Source: Ascaris suum (lineage: Eukaryota; Nematoda; Chromadorea; Rhabditida; Ascarididae). Taken from it: a stretch of DNA of 64,000 nucleotides. Of the stretch, positions 47,392 through 56,738 are shown piece after piece. The number at the start of each line of letters is the position of its first letter. Position 1 is the first letter of the stretch. Location: contig CM024168.1 in assembly GCA_013433145.1 (NCBI GenBank), positions 3,348,001 to 3,412,000 of the forward strand. The letters run 5' to 3'. A model generated the notes under the pieces. It saw nothing but the letters and a program-made list of their open reading frames with translations, was not told the origin of the DNA and ran no database searches. Both the position numbers and the translations under genes were made by a program.

Positions 47392-47453
47392 TTGTCTTTA
47401 AGAATCGCAGCAAATCCTTGATGCCCAAATGCAAATGTGAAGGTGAGGCAAAA

Positions 47454-47469
47454 TGACGTATTGCATAAG
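47454..47469 (+). promoter_or_regulatory. bZIP-like composite site in spacer (representative)
   Basis: TGACGTATTGCATAAG joins a CRE-like half-site (TGACGT) to a C/EBP-like half-site (TTGCATAA). It is repeated unchanged in every complete spacer. Binding is inferred from motif resemblance only. Confidence 0.25.
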
Positions 47470-47640
47470 CCCTCATCGCAAGGTCGCTAGACTACGGGAC
47501 TGTTAATGTGATTGTGCCATCTTCCGGTATCGCAAAAGGTTATCTTTTGCATCGAAAACCTCATTGGAATGCTCCAGCTTCGGTGATCAGCTCTTATCGA
47601 TATCCGTTCACAGCTCTCCAGGGAAACTCATCCGGTGTGA

Positions 47641-47713
47641 GCCTTCTTAGCTCAGTCGGTAGAGCATCAGACTTTTAATCTGAGGGTCGTGGGTTCGAGT
47701 CCCACAGAAGGCG
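47641..47713 (+). tRNA. trnK-UUU: tRNA-Lys(TTT) copy 2
   Basis: Same 73 nt as copy 1. 3' flank GTTGTC, GATGCGC variant with the CCTATG segment. 325 bp to copy 3. Confidence 0.98.
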
Positions 47714-47965
47714 TTGTCTTTAAGAATCGCAGCAAATCCTTGATGCGCAAATGCAACCTATGTGAAGGTGAGGCAAAATGACGTATTGCATAAGCCCTCA
47801 TCGCAAGGTCGCTACACTACGGGACTGTTAATGTGATTGTGCCATCTTCCGGTATCGCAAAAGGTTATCTTTTGCATCGAAAACCTCATTGCAATGCTCC
47901 AGCTTCGGTGATCAGCTCTTATCGATATCCGTTCACAGCTCTCCAGGGAAACTCATCCGGTGTGA

Positions 47966-48038
47966 GCCTTCTTAGCTCAGTCGGTAGAGCATCAGACTTT
48001 TAATCTGAGGGTCGTGGGTTCGAGTCCCACAGAAGGCG
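47966..48038 (+). tRNA. trnK-UUU: tRNA-Lys(TTT) copy 3
   Basis: Identical tRNA. 3' flank GTTGTC then AATCCCAG; long spacer, 325 bp to copy 4. Confidence 0.98.
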
Positions 48039-48290
48039 TTGTCTTTAAGAATCCCAGCAAATCCTTGATGCGCAAATGCAACCTATGTGAAGGTGAGGCA
48101 AAATGACGTATTGCATAAGCCCTCATCGCAAGGTCGCTACACTACGGGACTGTTAATGTGATTGTGCCATCTTCCGGTATCGCAAAAGGTTATCTTTTGC
48201 ATCGAAAACCTCATTGCAATGCTCCAGCTTCGGTGATCAGCTCTTATCGATATCCGTTCACAGCTCTCCAGGGAAACTCATCCGGTGTGA

Positions 48291-48363
48291 GCCTTCTTAG
48301 CTCAGTCGGTAGAGCATCAGACTTTTAATCTGAGGGTCGTGGGTTCGAGTCCCACAGAAGGCG
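48291..48363 (+). tRNA. trnK-UUU: tRNA-Lys(TTT) copy 4
   Basis: Identical tRNA, followed by the longest and most divergent spacer (348 bp to copy 5), which holds a partial internal duplication. Confidence 0.98.
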
Positions 48364-48638
48364 TTGTCTTTAAGAATCGCAGCAAATCCTTGATGCGCAA
48401 ATGCAAAATGACGTATTGCATAAGCCCTCATCGCAAGGTGAGGCAAAATGACGTATTGCATAAGCCCTCATCGCAAGGTCGCTAGACTACGGGACTGTTA
48501 GAGCATGTGATTGTGCCATCTTCCGTCCTCGCAAAAGGTTATCTTTTGCATCGGTTAAACCTCATTGCAATGCTCCAGCTTCGGTGATCAGCTCTTCGAT
48601 ATCCGTCACAGCTCTCCAGGGAAACTCATCCGGTGTGA

Positions 48639-48711
48639 GCCTTCTTAGCTCAGTCGGTAGAGCATCAGACTTTTAATCTGAGGGTCGTGGGTTCGAGTCC
48701 CACAGAAGGCG
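48639..48711 (+). tRNA. trnK-UUU: tRNA-Lys(TTT) copy 5
   Basis: Identical tRNA although its 5' flank is the most changed in the array (GTTAGAGCATG, CCGTCCTCG, CGGTTAAACC). 3' flank GTTATC. 325 bp to copy 6. Confidence 0.98.
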
Positions 48712-48963
48712 TTATCTTTAAGAATCGCAGCAAATCCTTGATGCCCAAATGCAACCTATGTGAAGGAGAGGCAAAATGACGTATTGCATAAGCCCTCATC
48801 GCAAGGTCGCTACACTACGGGACTGTTAATGTGATTGTGCCATCTTCCGGTATCGCAAAAGGTTATCTTTTGCATCGAAAACCTCATTGGAATGCTCCAG
48901 CTTCGGTGATCAGCTCTTATCGATATCCGTTCACAGCTCTCCAGGGAAACTCATCCGGTGTGA

Positions 48964-49036
48964 GCCTTCTTAGCTCAGTCGGTAGAGCATCAGACTTTTA
49001 ATCTGAGGGTCGTGGGTTCGAGTCCCACAGAAGGCG
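48964..49036 (+). tRNA. trnK-UUU: tRNA-Lys(TTT) copy 6
   Basis: Identical tRNA. 3' flank GTTATC then AATCCAG; short spacer, 316 bp to copy 7. Confidence 0.98.
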
Positions 49037-49279
49037 TTATCTTTAAGAATCCAGCAAATCCTTGATGCGCAAATGCAAAAGGTGAGGCAAAATGACGTAT
49101 TGCATAAGCCCTCATCGCAAGGTCGCTAGATTACGGGACTGTTAATGTGATTGTGCCATCTTCCCGTATCGCAAAAGGTTATCTTTTGCATCGAAAACCT
49201 CATTGCAATGCTCCAGCTTCGGTGATCAGCTCTTATCGATATTCGTTCACAGCTCTCCAGGGAAACTCATCCGGTGTGA

Positions 49280-49352
49280 GCCTTCTTAGCTCAGTCGGTA
49301 GAGCATCAGACTTTTAATCTGAGGGTCGTGGGTTCGAGTCCCACAGAAGGCG
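49280..49352 (+). tRNA. trnK-UUU: tRNA-Lys(TTT) copy 7
   Basis: Identical tRNA. 3' flank GTTATC then AATCGCAG; long spacer, 325 bp to copy 8. Confidence 0.98.
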
Positions 49353-49604
49353 TTATCTTTAAGAATCGCAGCAAATCCTTGATGCCCAAATGCAACCTAT
49401 GTGAAGGTGAGGCAAAATGACGTATTGCATAAGCCCTCATCGCAAGGTCGCTACACTACGGGACTGTTAATGTGATTGTGCCATCTTCCGGTATCGCAAA
49501 AGGTTATCTTTTGCATCGAAAACCTCATTGCAATGCTCCAGCTTCGGTGATCAGCTCTTATCGATATCCGTTCACAGCTCTCCAGGGAAACTCATCCGGT
49601 GTGA

Positions 49605-49677
49605 GCCTTCTTAGCTCAGTCGGTAGAGCATCAGACTTTTAATCTGAGGGTCGTGGGTTCGAGTCCCACAGAAGGCG
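49605..49677 (+). tRNA. trnK-UUU: tRNA-Lys(TTT) copy 8
   Basis: Identical tRNA. 3' flank GTTATC then AATCCAG; short spacer, 316 bp to copy 9. Copies 6-7 and 8-9 share flank variants. Confidence 0.98.
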
Positions 49678-49920
49678 TTATCTTTAAGAATCCAGCAAAT
49701 CCTTGATGCGCAAATGCAAAAGGTGAGGCAAAATGACGTATTGCATAAGCCCTCATCGCAAGGTCGCTACACTACGGGACTGTTAATGTGATTGTGCCAT
49801 CTTCCCGTATCGCAAAAGGTTATCTTTTGCATCGAAAACCTCATTGCAATGCTCCAGCTTCGGTGATCAGCTCTTATCGATATCCGTTCACAGCTCTCCA
49901 GGGAAACTCATCCGGTGTGA

Positions 49921-49993
49921 GCCTTCTTAGCTCAGTCGGTAGAGCATCAGACTTTTAATCTGAGGGTCGTGGGTTCGAGTCCCACAGAAGGCG
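49921..49993 (+). tRNA. trnK-UUU: tRNA-Lys(TTT) copy 9
   Basis: Identical tRNA. 3' flank GTTATC then AATCCAG; short spacer, 316 bp to copy 10. Confidence 0.98.
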
Positions 49994-50236
49994 TTATCTT
50001 TAAGAATCCAGCAAATCCTTGATGCGCAAATGCAAAAGGTGAGGCAAAATGACGTATTGCATAAGCCCTCATCGCAAGGTCGCTAGATTACGGGACTGTT
50101 AATGTGATTGTGCCATCTTCCGGTATCGCAAAAGGTTATCTTTTGCATCGAAAACCTCATTGCAATGCTCCAGCTTCGGTGATCAGCTCTTATCGATATC
50201 CGTTCACAGCTCTCCAGGGAAACTCATCCGGTGTGA

Positions 50237-50309
50237 GCCTTCTTAGCTCAGTCGGTAGAGCATCAGACTTTTAATCTGAGGGTCGTGGGTTCGAGTCCCA
50301 CAGAAGGCG
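50237..50309 (+). tRNA. trnK-UUU: tRNA-Lys(TTT) copy 10
   Basis: Identical tRNA. 3' flank GTTGTC then AATCGCAG; long spacer, 325 bp to copy 11. Confidence 0.98.
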
Positions 50310-50561
50310 TTGTCTTTAAGAATCGCAGCAAATCCTTGATGCCCAAATGCAACCTATGTGAAGGTGAGGCAAAATGACGTATTGCATAAGCCCTCATCGC
50401 AAGGTCGCTACACTACGGGACTGTTAATGTGATTGTGCCATCTTCCGGTATCGCAAAAGGTTATCTTTTGCATCGAAAACCTCATTGCAATGCTCCAGCT
50501 TCGGTGATCAGCTCTTATCGATATCCGTTCACAGCTCTCCAGGGAAACTCATCCGGTGTGA

Positions 50562-50634
50562 GCCTTCTTAGCTCAGTCGGTAGAGCATCAGACTTTTAAT
50601 CTGAGGGTCGTGGGTTCGAGTCCCACAGAAGGCG
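50562..50634 (+). tRNA. trnK-UUU: tRNA-Lys(TTT) copy 11
   Basis: Identical tRNA. 3' flank GTTGTC then AATCGCAG; long spacer, 325 bp to copy 12. Confidence 0.98.
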
Positions 50635-50886
50635 TTGTCTTTAAGAATCGCAGCAAATCCTTGATGCCCAAATGCAACCTATGTGAAGGTGAGGCAAAAT
50701 GACGTATTGCATAAGCCCTCATCGCAAGGTCGCTACACTACGGGACTGTTAATGTGATTGTGCCATCTTCCGGTATCGCAAAAGGTTATCTTTTGCATCG
50801 AAAACCTCATTGCAATGCTCCAGCTTCGGTGATCAGCTCTTATCGATATTCGTTCACAGCTCTCCAGGGAAACTCATCCGGTGTGA

Positions 50887-50959
50887 GCCTTCTTAGCTCA
50901 GTCGGTAGAGCATCAGACTTTTAATCTGAGGGTCGTGGGTTCGAGTCCCACAGAAGGCG
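50887..50959 (+). tRNA. trnK-UUU: tRNA-Lys(TTT) copy 12
   Basis: Identical tRNA. 3' flank GTTATC then AATCCCAG; the shortest spacer (312 bp to copy 13), with small deletions around CTTCCGTATCG and CTTACGATTCG. Confidence 0.98.
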
Positions 50960-51198
50960 TTATCTTTAAGAATCCCAGCAAATCCTTGATGCGCAAATGC
51001 AAAGGTGAGGCAAAATGACGTATTGCATAAGCCCTCATCGCAAGGTCGCTAGATTACGGGACTGTTAATGTGATTGTGCCATCTTCCGTATCGCAAAAGG
51101 TTATCTTTTGCATCGAAAACCTCATTGCAATGCTCCAGCTTCGGTGATCAGCTCTTACGATTCGTTCACAGCTCTCCAGGGAAACTCATCCGGTGTGA

Positions 51199-51271
51199 GC
51201 CTTCTTAGCTCAGTCGGTAGAGCATCAGACTTTTAATCTGAGGGTCGTGGGTTCGAGTCCCACAGAAGGCG
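51199..51271 (+). tRNA. trnK-UUU: tRNA-Lys(TTT) copy 13
   Basis: Identical tRNA. 3' flank GTTGTC, AATCGCAG, GAAGGAGAGG. Starts the first three-unit block (13-15); 325 bp to copy 14. Confidence 0.98.
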
Positions 51272-51523
51272 TTGTCTTTAAGAATCGCAGCAAATCCTTG
51301 ATGCCCAAATGCAACCTATGTGAAGGAGAGGCAAAATGACGTATTGCATAAGCCCTCATCGCAAGGTCGCTACACTACGGGACTGTTAATGTGATTGTGC
51401 CATCTTCCGGTATCGCAAAAGGTTATCTTTTGCATCGAAAACCTCATTGCAATGCTCCAGCTTCGGTGATCAGCTCTTATCGATATCCGTTCACAGCTCT
51501 CCAGGGAAACTCATCCGGTGTGA

Positions 51524-51596
51524 GCCTTCTTAGCTCAGTCGGTAGAGCATCAGACTTTTAATCTGAGGGTCGTGGGTTCGAGTCCCACAGAAGGCG
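51524..51596 (+). tRNA. trnK-UUU: tRNA-Lys(TTT) copy 14
   Basis: Identical tRNA. 3' flank GTTGTC then AATCCAG; short spacer, 315 bp to copy 15 (one A lost in GGCAAATGACG). Confidence 0.98.
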
Positions 51597-51838
51597 TTGT
51601 CTTTAAGAATCCAGCAAATCCTTGATGCGCAAATGCAAAAGGTGAGGCAAATGACGTATTGCATAAGCCCTCATCGCAAGGTCGCTACACTACGGGACTG
51701 TTAATGTGATTGTGCCATCTTCCCGTATCGCAAAAGGTTATCTTTTGCATCGAAAACCTCATTGCAATGCTCCAGCTTCGGTGATCAGCTCTTATCGATA
51801 TTCGTTCACAGCTCTCCAGGGAAACTCATCCGGTGTGA

Positions 51839-51911
51839 GCCTTCTTAGCTCAGTCGGTAGAGCATCAGACTTTTAATCTGAGGGTCGTGGGTTCGAGTCC
51901 CACAGAAGGCG
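51839..51911 (+). tRNA. trnK-UUU: tRNA-Lys(TTT) copy 15
   Basis: Identical tRNA. 3' flank GTTATC then AATCCCAG; 317 bp to copy 16. Confidence 0.98.
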
Positions 51912-52155
51912 TTATCTTTAAGAATCCCAGCAAATCCTTGATGCGCAAATGCAAAAGGTGAGGCAAAATGACGTATTGCATAAGCCCTCATCGCAAGGTC
52001 GCTAGACTACGGGACTGTTAATGTGATTGTGCCATCTTCCGGTATCGCAAAAGGTTATCTTTTGCATCGAAAACCTCATTGCAATGCTCCAGCTTCGGTG
52101 ATCAGCTCTTATCGAGATTCGTTCACAGCTCTCCAGGGAAACTCATCCGGTGTGA

Positions 52156-52228
52156 GCCTTCTTAGCTCAGTCGGTAGAGCATCAGACTTTTAATCTGAGG
52201 GTCGTGGGTTCGAGTCCCACAGAAGGCG
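52156..52228 (+). tRNA. trnK-UUU: tRNA-Lys(TTT) copy 16
   Basis: Identical tRNA. 3' flank matches copy 13 (GTTGTC, AATCGCAG, GAAGGAGAGG); starts the second three-unit block. 325 bp to copy 17. Confidence 0.98.
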
Positions 52229-52480
52229 TTGTCTTTAAGAATCGCAGCAAATCCTTGATGCCCAAATGCAACCTATGTGAAGGAGAGGCAAAATGACGTA
52301 TTGCATAAGCCCTCATCGCAAGGTCGCTACACTACGGGACTGTTAATGTGATTGTGCCATCTTCCGGTATCGCAAAAGGTTATCTTTTGCATCGAAAACC
52401 TCATTGCAATGCTCCAGCTTCGGTGATCAGCTCTTATCGATATCCGTTCACAGCTCTCCAGGGAAACTCATCCGGTGTGA

Positions 52481-52553
52481 GCCTTCTTAGCTCAGTCGGT
52501 AGAGCATCAGACTTTTAATCTGAGGGTCGTGGGTTCGAGTCCCACAGAAGGCG
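52481..52553 (+). tRNA. trnK-UUU: tRNA-Lys(TTT) copy 17
   Basis: Identical tRNA. 3' flank GTTGTC then AATCCCAG; 317 bp to copy 18. Confidence 0.98.
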
Positions 52554-52797
52554 TTGTCTTTAAGAATCCCAGCAAATCCTTGATGCGCAAATGCAAAAGG
52601 TGAGGCAAAATGACGTATTGCATAAGCCCTCATCGCAAGGTCGCTAGATTACGGGACTGTTAATGTGATTGTGCCATCTTCCCGTATCGCAAAAGGTTAT
52701 CTTTTGCATCGAAAACCTCATTGCAATGCTCCAGCTTCGGTGATCAGCTCTTATCGATATCCGTTCACAGCTCTCCAGGGAAACTCATCCGGTGTGA

Positions 52798-52870
52798 GCC
52801 TTCTTAGCTCAGTCGGTAGAGCATCAGACTTTTAATCTGAGGGTCGTGGGTTCGAGTCCCACAGAAGGCG
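52798..52870 (+). tRNA. trnK-UUU: tRNA-Lys(TTT) copy 18
   Basis: Identical tRNA. 3' flank GTTATC then AATCCCAG, matching copy 15; 318 bp to copy 19. Confidence 0.98.
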
Positions 52871-53115
52871 TTATCTTTAAGAATCCCAGCAAATCCTTGA
52901 TGCGCAAATGCAAAAAGGTGAGGCAAAATGACGTATTGCATAAGCCCTCATCGCAAGGTCGCTACACTACGGGACTGTTAATGTGATTGTGCCATCTTCC
53001 CGTATCGCAAAAGGTTATCTTTTGCATCGAAAACCTCATTGCAATGCTCCAGCTTCGGTGATCAGCTCTTATCGATATCCGTTCACAGCTCTCCAGGGAA
53101 ACTCATCCGGTGTGA

Positions 53116-53188
53116 GCCTTCTTAGCTCAGTCGGTAGAGCATCAGACTTTTAATCTGAGGGTCGTGGGTTCGAGTCCCACAGAAGGCG
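53116..53188 (+). tRNA. trnK-UUU: tRNA-Lys(TTT) copy 19
   Basis: Identical tRNA. 3' flank matches copies 13 and 16; 325 bp to copy 20. Confidence 0.98.
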
Positions 53189-53440
53189 TTGTCTTTAAGA
53201 ATCGCAGCAAATCCTTGATGCCCAAATGCAACCTATGTGAAGGAGAGGCAAAATGACGTATTGCATAAGCCCTCATCGCAAGGTCGCTACACTACGGGAC
53301 TGTTAATGTGATTGTGCCATCTTCCGGTATCGCAAAAGGTTATCTTTTGCATCGAAAACCTCATTGCAATGCTCCAGCTTCGGTGATCAGCTCTTATCGA
53401 TATCCGTTCACAGCTCTCCAGGGAAACTCATCCGGTGTGA

Positions 53441-53513
53441 GCCTTCTTAGCTCAGTCGGTAGAGCATCAGACTTTTAATCTGAGGGTCGTGGGTTCGAGT
53501 CCCACAGAAGGCG
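53441..53513 (+). tRNA. trnK-UUU: tRNA-Lys(TTT) copy 20
   Basis: Identical tRNA. 3' flank GTTATC then AATCGCAG with GATGCCAAATG (one C lost); 324 bp to copy 21. Confidence 0.98.
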
Positions 53514-53764
53514 TTATCTTTAAGAATCGCAGCAAATCCTTGATGCCAAATGCAACCTATGTGAAGGAGAGGCAAAATGACGTATTGCATAAGCCCTCAT
53601 CGCAAGGTCGCTACACTACGGGACTGTTAATGTGATTGTGCCATCTTCCGGTATCGCAAAAGGTTATCTTTTGCATCGAAAACCTCATTGCAATGCTCCA
53701 GCTTCGGTGATCAGCTCTTATCGATATCCGTTCACAGCTCTCCAGGGAAACTCATCCGGTGTGA

Positions 53765-53837
53765 GCCTTCTTAGCTCAGTCGGTAGAGCATCAGACTTTT
53801 AATCTGAGGGTCGTGGGTTCGAGTCCCACAGAAGGCG
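53765..53837 (+). tRNA. trnK-UUU: tRNA-Lys(TTT) copy 21
   Basis: Identical tRNA. 3' flank GTTGTC, AATCGCAG, but short spacer, 317 bp to copy 22: a mix of two spacer classes, as expected from a crossover. Confidence 0.98.
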
Positions 53838-54081
53838 TTGTCTTTAAGAATCGCAGCAAATCCTTGATGCGCAAATGCAAAAGGTGAGGCAAAATGACGT
53901 ATTGCATAAGCCCTCATCGCAAGGTCGCTACACTACGGGACTGTTAATGTGATTGTGCCATCTTCCGGTATCGCAAAAGGTTATCTTTTGCATCGAAAAC
54001 CTCATTGCAATGCTCCAGCTTCGGTGATCAGCTCTTATCGATATCCGTTCACAGCTCTCCAGGGAAACTCATCCGGTGTGA

Positions 54082-54154
54082 GCCTTCTTAGCTCAGTCGG
54101 TAGAGCATCAGACTTTTAATCTGAGGGTCGTGGGTTCGAGTCCCACAGAAGGCG
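54082..54154 (+). tRNA. trnK-UUU: tRNA-Lys(TTT) copy 22
   Basis: Identical tRNA. 3' flank GTTATC then AATCCAG; 316 bp to copy 23. Confidence 0.98.
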
Positions 54155-54397
54155 TTATCTTTAAGAATCCAGCAAATCCTTGATGCGCAAATGCAAAAGG
54201 TGAGGCAAAATGACGTATTGCATAAGCCCTCATCGCAAGGTCGCTAGATTACGGGACTGTTAATGTGATTGTGCCATCTTCCCGTATCGCAAAAGGTTAT
54301 CTTTTGCATCGAAAACCTCATTGGAATGCTCCAGCTTCGGTGATCAGCTCTTATCGATATCCGTTCACAGCTCTCCAGGGAAACTCATCCGGTGTGA

Positions 54398-54470
54398 GCC
54401 TTCTTAGCTCAGTCGGTAGAGCATCAGACTTTTAATCTGAGGGTCGTGGGTTCGAGTCCCACAGAAGGCG
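54398..54470 (+). tRNA. trnK-UUU: tRNA-Lys(TTT) copy 23
   Basis: Identical tRNA. 3' flank GTTATC then AATCCCAG; 317 bp to copy 24. Confidence 0.98.
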
Positions 54471-54714
54471 TTATCTTTAAGAATCCCAGCAAATCCTTGA
54501 TGCGCAAATGCAAAAGGTGAGGCAAAATGACGTATTGCATAAGCCCTCATCGCAAGGTCGCTAGATTACGGGACTGTTAATGTGATTGTGCCATCTTCCG
54601 GTATCGCAAAAGGTTATCTTTTGCATCGAAAACCTCATTGCAATGCTCCAGCTTCGGTGATCAGCTCTTATCGATATTCGTTCACAGCTCTCCAGGGAAA
54701 CTCATCCGGTGTGA

Positions 54715-54787
54715 GCCTTCTTAGCTCAGTCGGTAGAGCATCAGACTTTTAATCTGAGGGTCGTGGGTTCGAGTCCCACAGAAGGCG
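54715..54787 (+). tRNA. trnK-UUU: tRNA-Lys(TTT) copy 24
   Basis: Identical tRNA. 3' flank GTTGTC then AATCGCAG; long spacer, 325 bp to copy 25. From here on all spacers are of the long class. Confidence 0.98.
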
Positions 54788-55039
54788 TTGTCTTTAAGAA
54801 TCGCAGCAAATCCTTGATGCCCAAATGCAACCTATGTGAAGGTGAGGCAAAATGACGTATTGCATAAGCCCTCATCGCAAGGTCGCTACACTACGGGACT
54901 GTTAATGTGATTGTGCCATCTTCCGGTATCGCAAAAGGTTATCTTTTGCATCGAAAACCTCATTGCAATGCTCCAGCTTCGGTGATCAGCTCTTATCGAT
55001 ATCCGTTCACAGCTCTCCAGGGAAACTCATCCGGTGTGA

Positions 55040-55112
55040 GCCTTCTTAGCTCAGTCGGTAGAGCATCAGACTTTTAATCTGAGGGTCGTGGGTTCGAGTC
55101 CCACAGAAGGCG
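55040..55112 (+). tRNA. trnK-UUU: tRNA-Lys(TTT) copy 25
   Basis: Identical tRNA. 3' flank GTTATC, GATGCCAAATG as after copy 20; 324 bp to copy 26. Confidence 0.98.
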
Positions 55113-55363
55113 TTATCTTTAAGAATCGCAGCAAATCCTTGATGCCAAATGCAACCTATGTGAAGGTGAGGCAAAATGACGTATTGCATAAGCCCTCATC
55201 GCAAGGTCGCTACACTACGGGACTGTTAATGTGATTGTGCCATCTTCCGGTATCGCAAAAGGTTATCTTTTGCATCGAAAACCTCATTGCAATGCTCCAG
55301 CTTCGGTGATCAGCTCTTATCGATATCCGTTCACAGCTCTCCAGGGAAACTCATCCGGTGTGA

Positions 55364-55436
55364 GCCTTCTTAGCTCAGTCGGTAGAGCATCAGACTTTTA
55401 ATCTGAGGGTCGTGGGTTCGAGTCCCACAGAAGGCG
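55364..55436 (+). tRNA. trnK-UUU: tRNA-Lys(TTT) copy 26
   Basis: Identical tRNA. 3' flank GTTATC then AATCGCCAG (one extra C); 326 bp to copy 27. Confidence 0.98.
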
Positions 55437-55689
55437 TTATCTTTAAGAATCGCCAGCAAATCCTTGATGCCCAAATGCAACCTATGTGAAGGTGAGGCAA
55501 AATGACGTATTGCATAAGCCCTCATCGCAAGGTCGCTACACTACGGGACTGTTAATGTGATTGTGCCATCTTCCCGTATCGCAAAAGGTTATCTTTTGCA
55601 TCGAAAACCTCATTGCAATGCTCCAGCTTCGGTGATCAGCTCTTATCGATATCCGTTCACAGCTCTCCAGGGAAACTCATCCGGTGTGA

Positions 55690-55762
55690 GCCTTCTTAGC
55701 TCAGTCGGTAGAGCATCAGACTTTTAATCTGAGGGTCGTGGGTTCGAGTCCCACAGAAGGCG
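55690..55762 (+). tRNA. trnK-UUU: tRNA-Lys(TTT) copy 27
   Basis: Identical tRNA. 3' flank GTTGTC then AATCGCAG; 325 bp to copy 28. Confidence 0.98.
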
Positions 55763-56014
55763 TTGTCTTTAAGAATCGCAGCAAATCCTTGATGCGCAAA
55801 TGCAACCTATGTGAAGGTGAGGCAAAATGACGTATTGCATAAGCCCTCATCGCAAGGTCGCTAGATTACGGGACTGTTAATGTGATTGTGCCATCTTCCC
55901 GTATCGCAAAAGGTTATCTTTTGCATCGAAAACCTCATTGCAATGCTCCAGCTTCGGTGATCAGCTCTTATCGATATCCGTTCACAGCTCTCCAGGGAAA
56001 CTCATCCGGTGTGA

Positions 56015-56087
56015 GCCTTCTTAGCTCAGTCGGTAGAGCATCAGACTTTTAATCTGAGGGTCGTGGGTTCGAGTCCCACAGAAGGCG
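56015..56087 (+). tRNA. trnK-UUU: tRNA-Lys(TTT) copy 28
   Basis: Identical tRNA. 3' flank GTTGTC, with GATGCGCCAAATG (one extra C); 326 bp to copy 29. Confidence 0.98.
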
Positions 56088-56340
56088 TTGTCTTTAAGAA
56101 TCGCAGCAAATCCTTGATGCGCCAAATGCAACCTATGTGAAGGTGAGGCAAAATGACGTATTGCATAAGCCCTCATCGCAAGGTCGCTAGATTACGGGAC
56201 TGTTAATGTGATTGTGCCATCTTCCCGTATCGCAAAAGGTTATCTTTTGCATCGAAAACCTCATTGCAATGCTCCAGCTTCGGTGATCAGCTCTTATCGA
56301 TATCCGTTCACAGCTCTCCAGGGAAACTCATCCGGTGTGA

Positions 56341-56413
56341 GCCTTCTTAGCTCAGTCGGTAGAGCATCAGACTTTTAATCTGAGGGTCGTGGGTTCGAGT
56401 CCCACAGAAGGCG
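56341..56413 (+). tRNA. trnK-UUU: tRNA-Lys(TTT) copy 29 (last intact)
   Basis: Identical tRNA. The spacer after it carries several private changes (GAAGGAGGC, GGTCGGTACAC, GGTAATC, TTAACGAGATTCG), the start of the decayed right edge. 323 bp to copy 30. Confidence 0.98.
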
Positions 56414-56663
56414 TTGTCTTTAAGAATCGCAGCAAATCCTTGATGCCCAAATGCAACCTATGTGAAGGAGGCAAAATGACGTATTGCATAAGCCCTCATC
56501 GCAAGGTCGGTACACTACGGGACTGTTAATGTGATTGTGCCATCTCCCGGTATCGCAAAAGGTAATCTTTTGCATCGAAAACCTCATTGCAATGCTCCAG
56601 CTTCGGTGATCAGCTCTTAACGAGATTCGTTCACAGCTCTCCAGGGAAACTCATCCGGTGTGA

Positions 56664-56736
56664 GCCTTCTTAGCTCAGTCGGTAGAGCATCAGAACTTTA
56701 TTCTGAAAGTCGTAATTTCGAGTTCCTGTTAACGCG
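56664..56736 (+). pseudogene. Degenerate tRNA-Lys copy 30
   Basis: The 5' half is intact (GCCTTCTTAGCTCAGTCGG onward), but the anticodon loop reads ACTTTAT and the 3' half is altered: variable region AAAGTC, T arm GTAATTTCGAGTTCCTG no longer pairs, and the 3' acceptor strand AGAAGGC is gone. The anticodon stem TCAGA/TCTGA survives. It cannot form a normal tRNA and marks the right border of the array. Confidence 0.92.
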
Positions 56737-56738
56737 TT

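Larger units (their letters stand above)
47136..56736 (+). repeat. Tandem array of 30 tRNA-Lys units
   Basis: About 9.6 kb of head-to-tail units, each holding one 73-nt tRNA plus a spacer. Start-to-start distances are 312-348 bp and fall mostly into about 325 and about 316 bp; the difference is a CCTATGTGA-type segment about 50 nt after the tRNA. Every unit contains TGACGTATTGCATAAG, a hairpin GCAAAAG-GTTAT-CTTTTGC and a near-constant 150-bp 5' flank. The left edge is a degraded fragment (TTGCATAAG at 47136) and the right edge is a decayed tRNA, so both borders of the array lie in the window. Confidence 0.97.

Noticed and set aside
47136..56736. CRISPR-like array
   Set aside because: Regular spacing superficially fits, but the repeats are whole 312-348 bp units with a tRNA and near-identical spacers in a eukaryotic genome.
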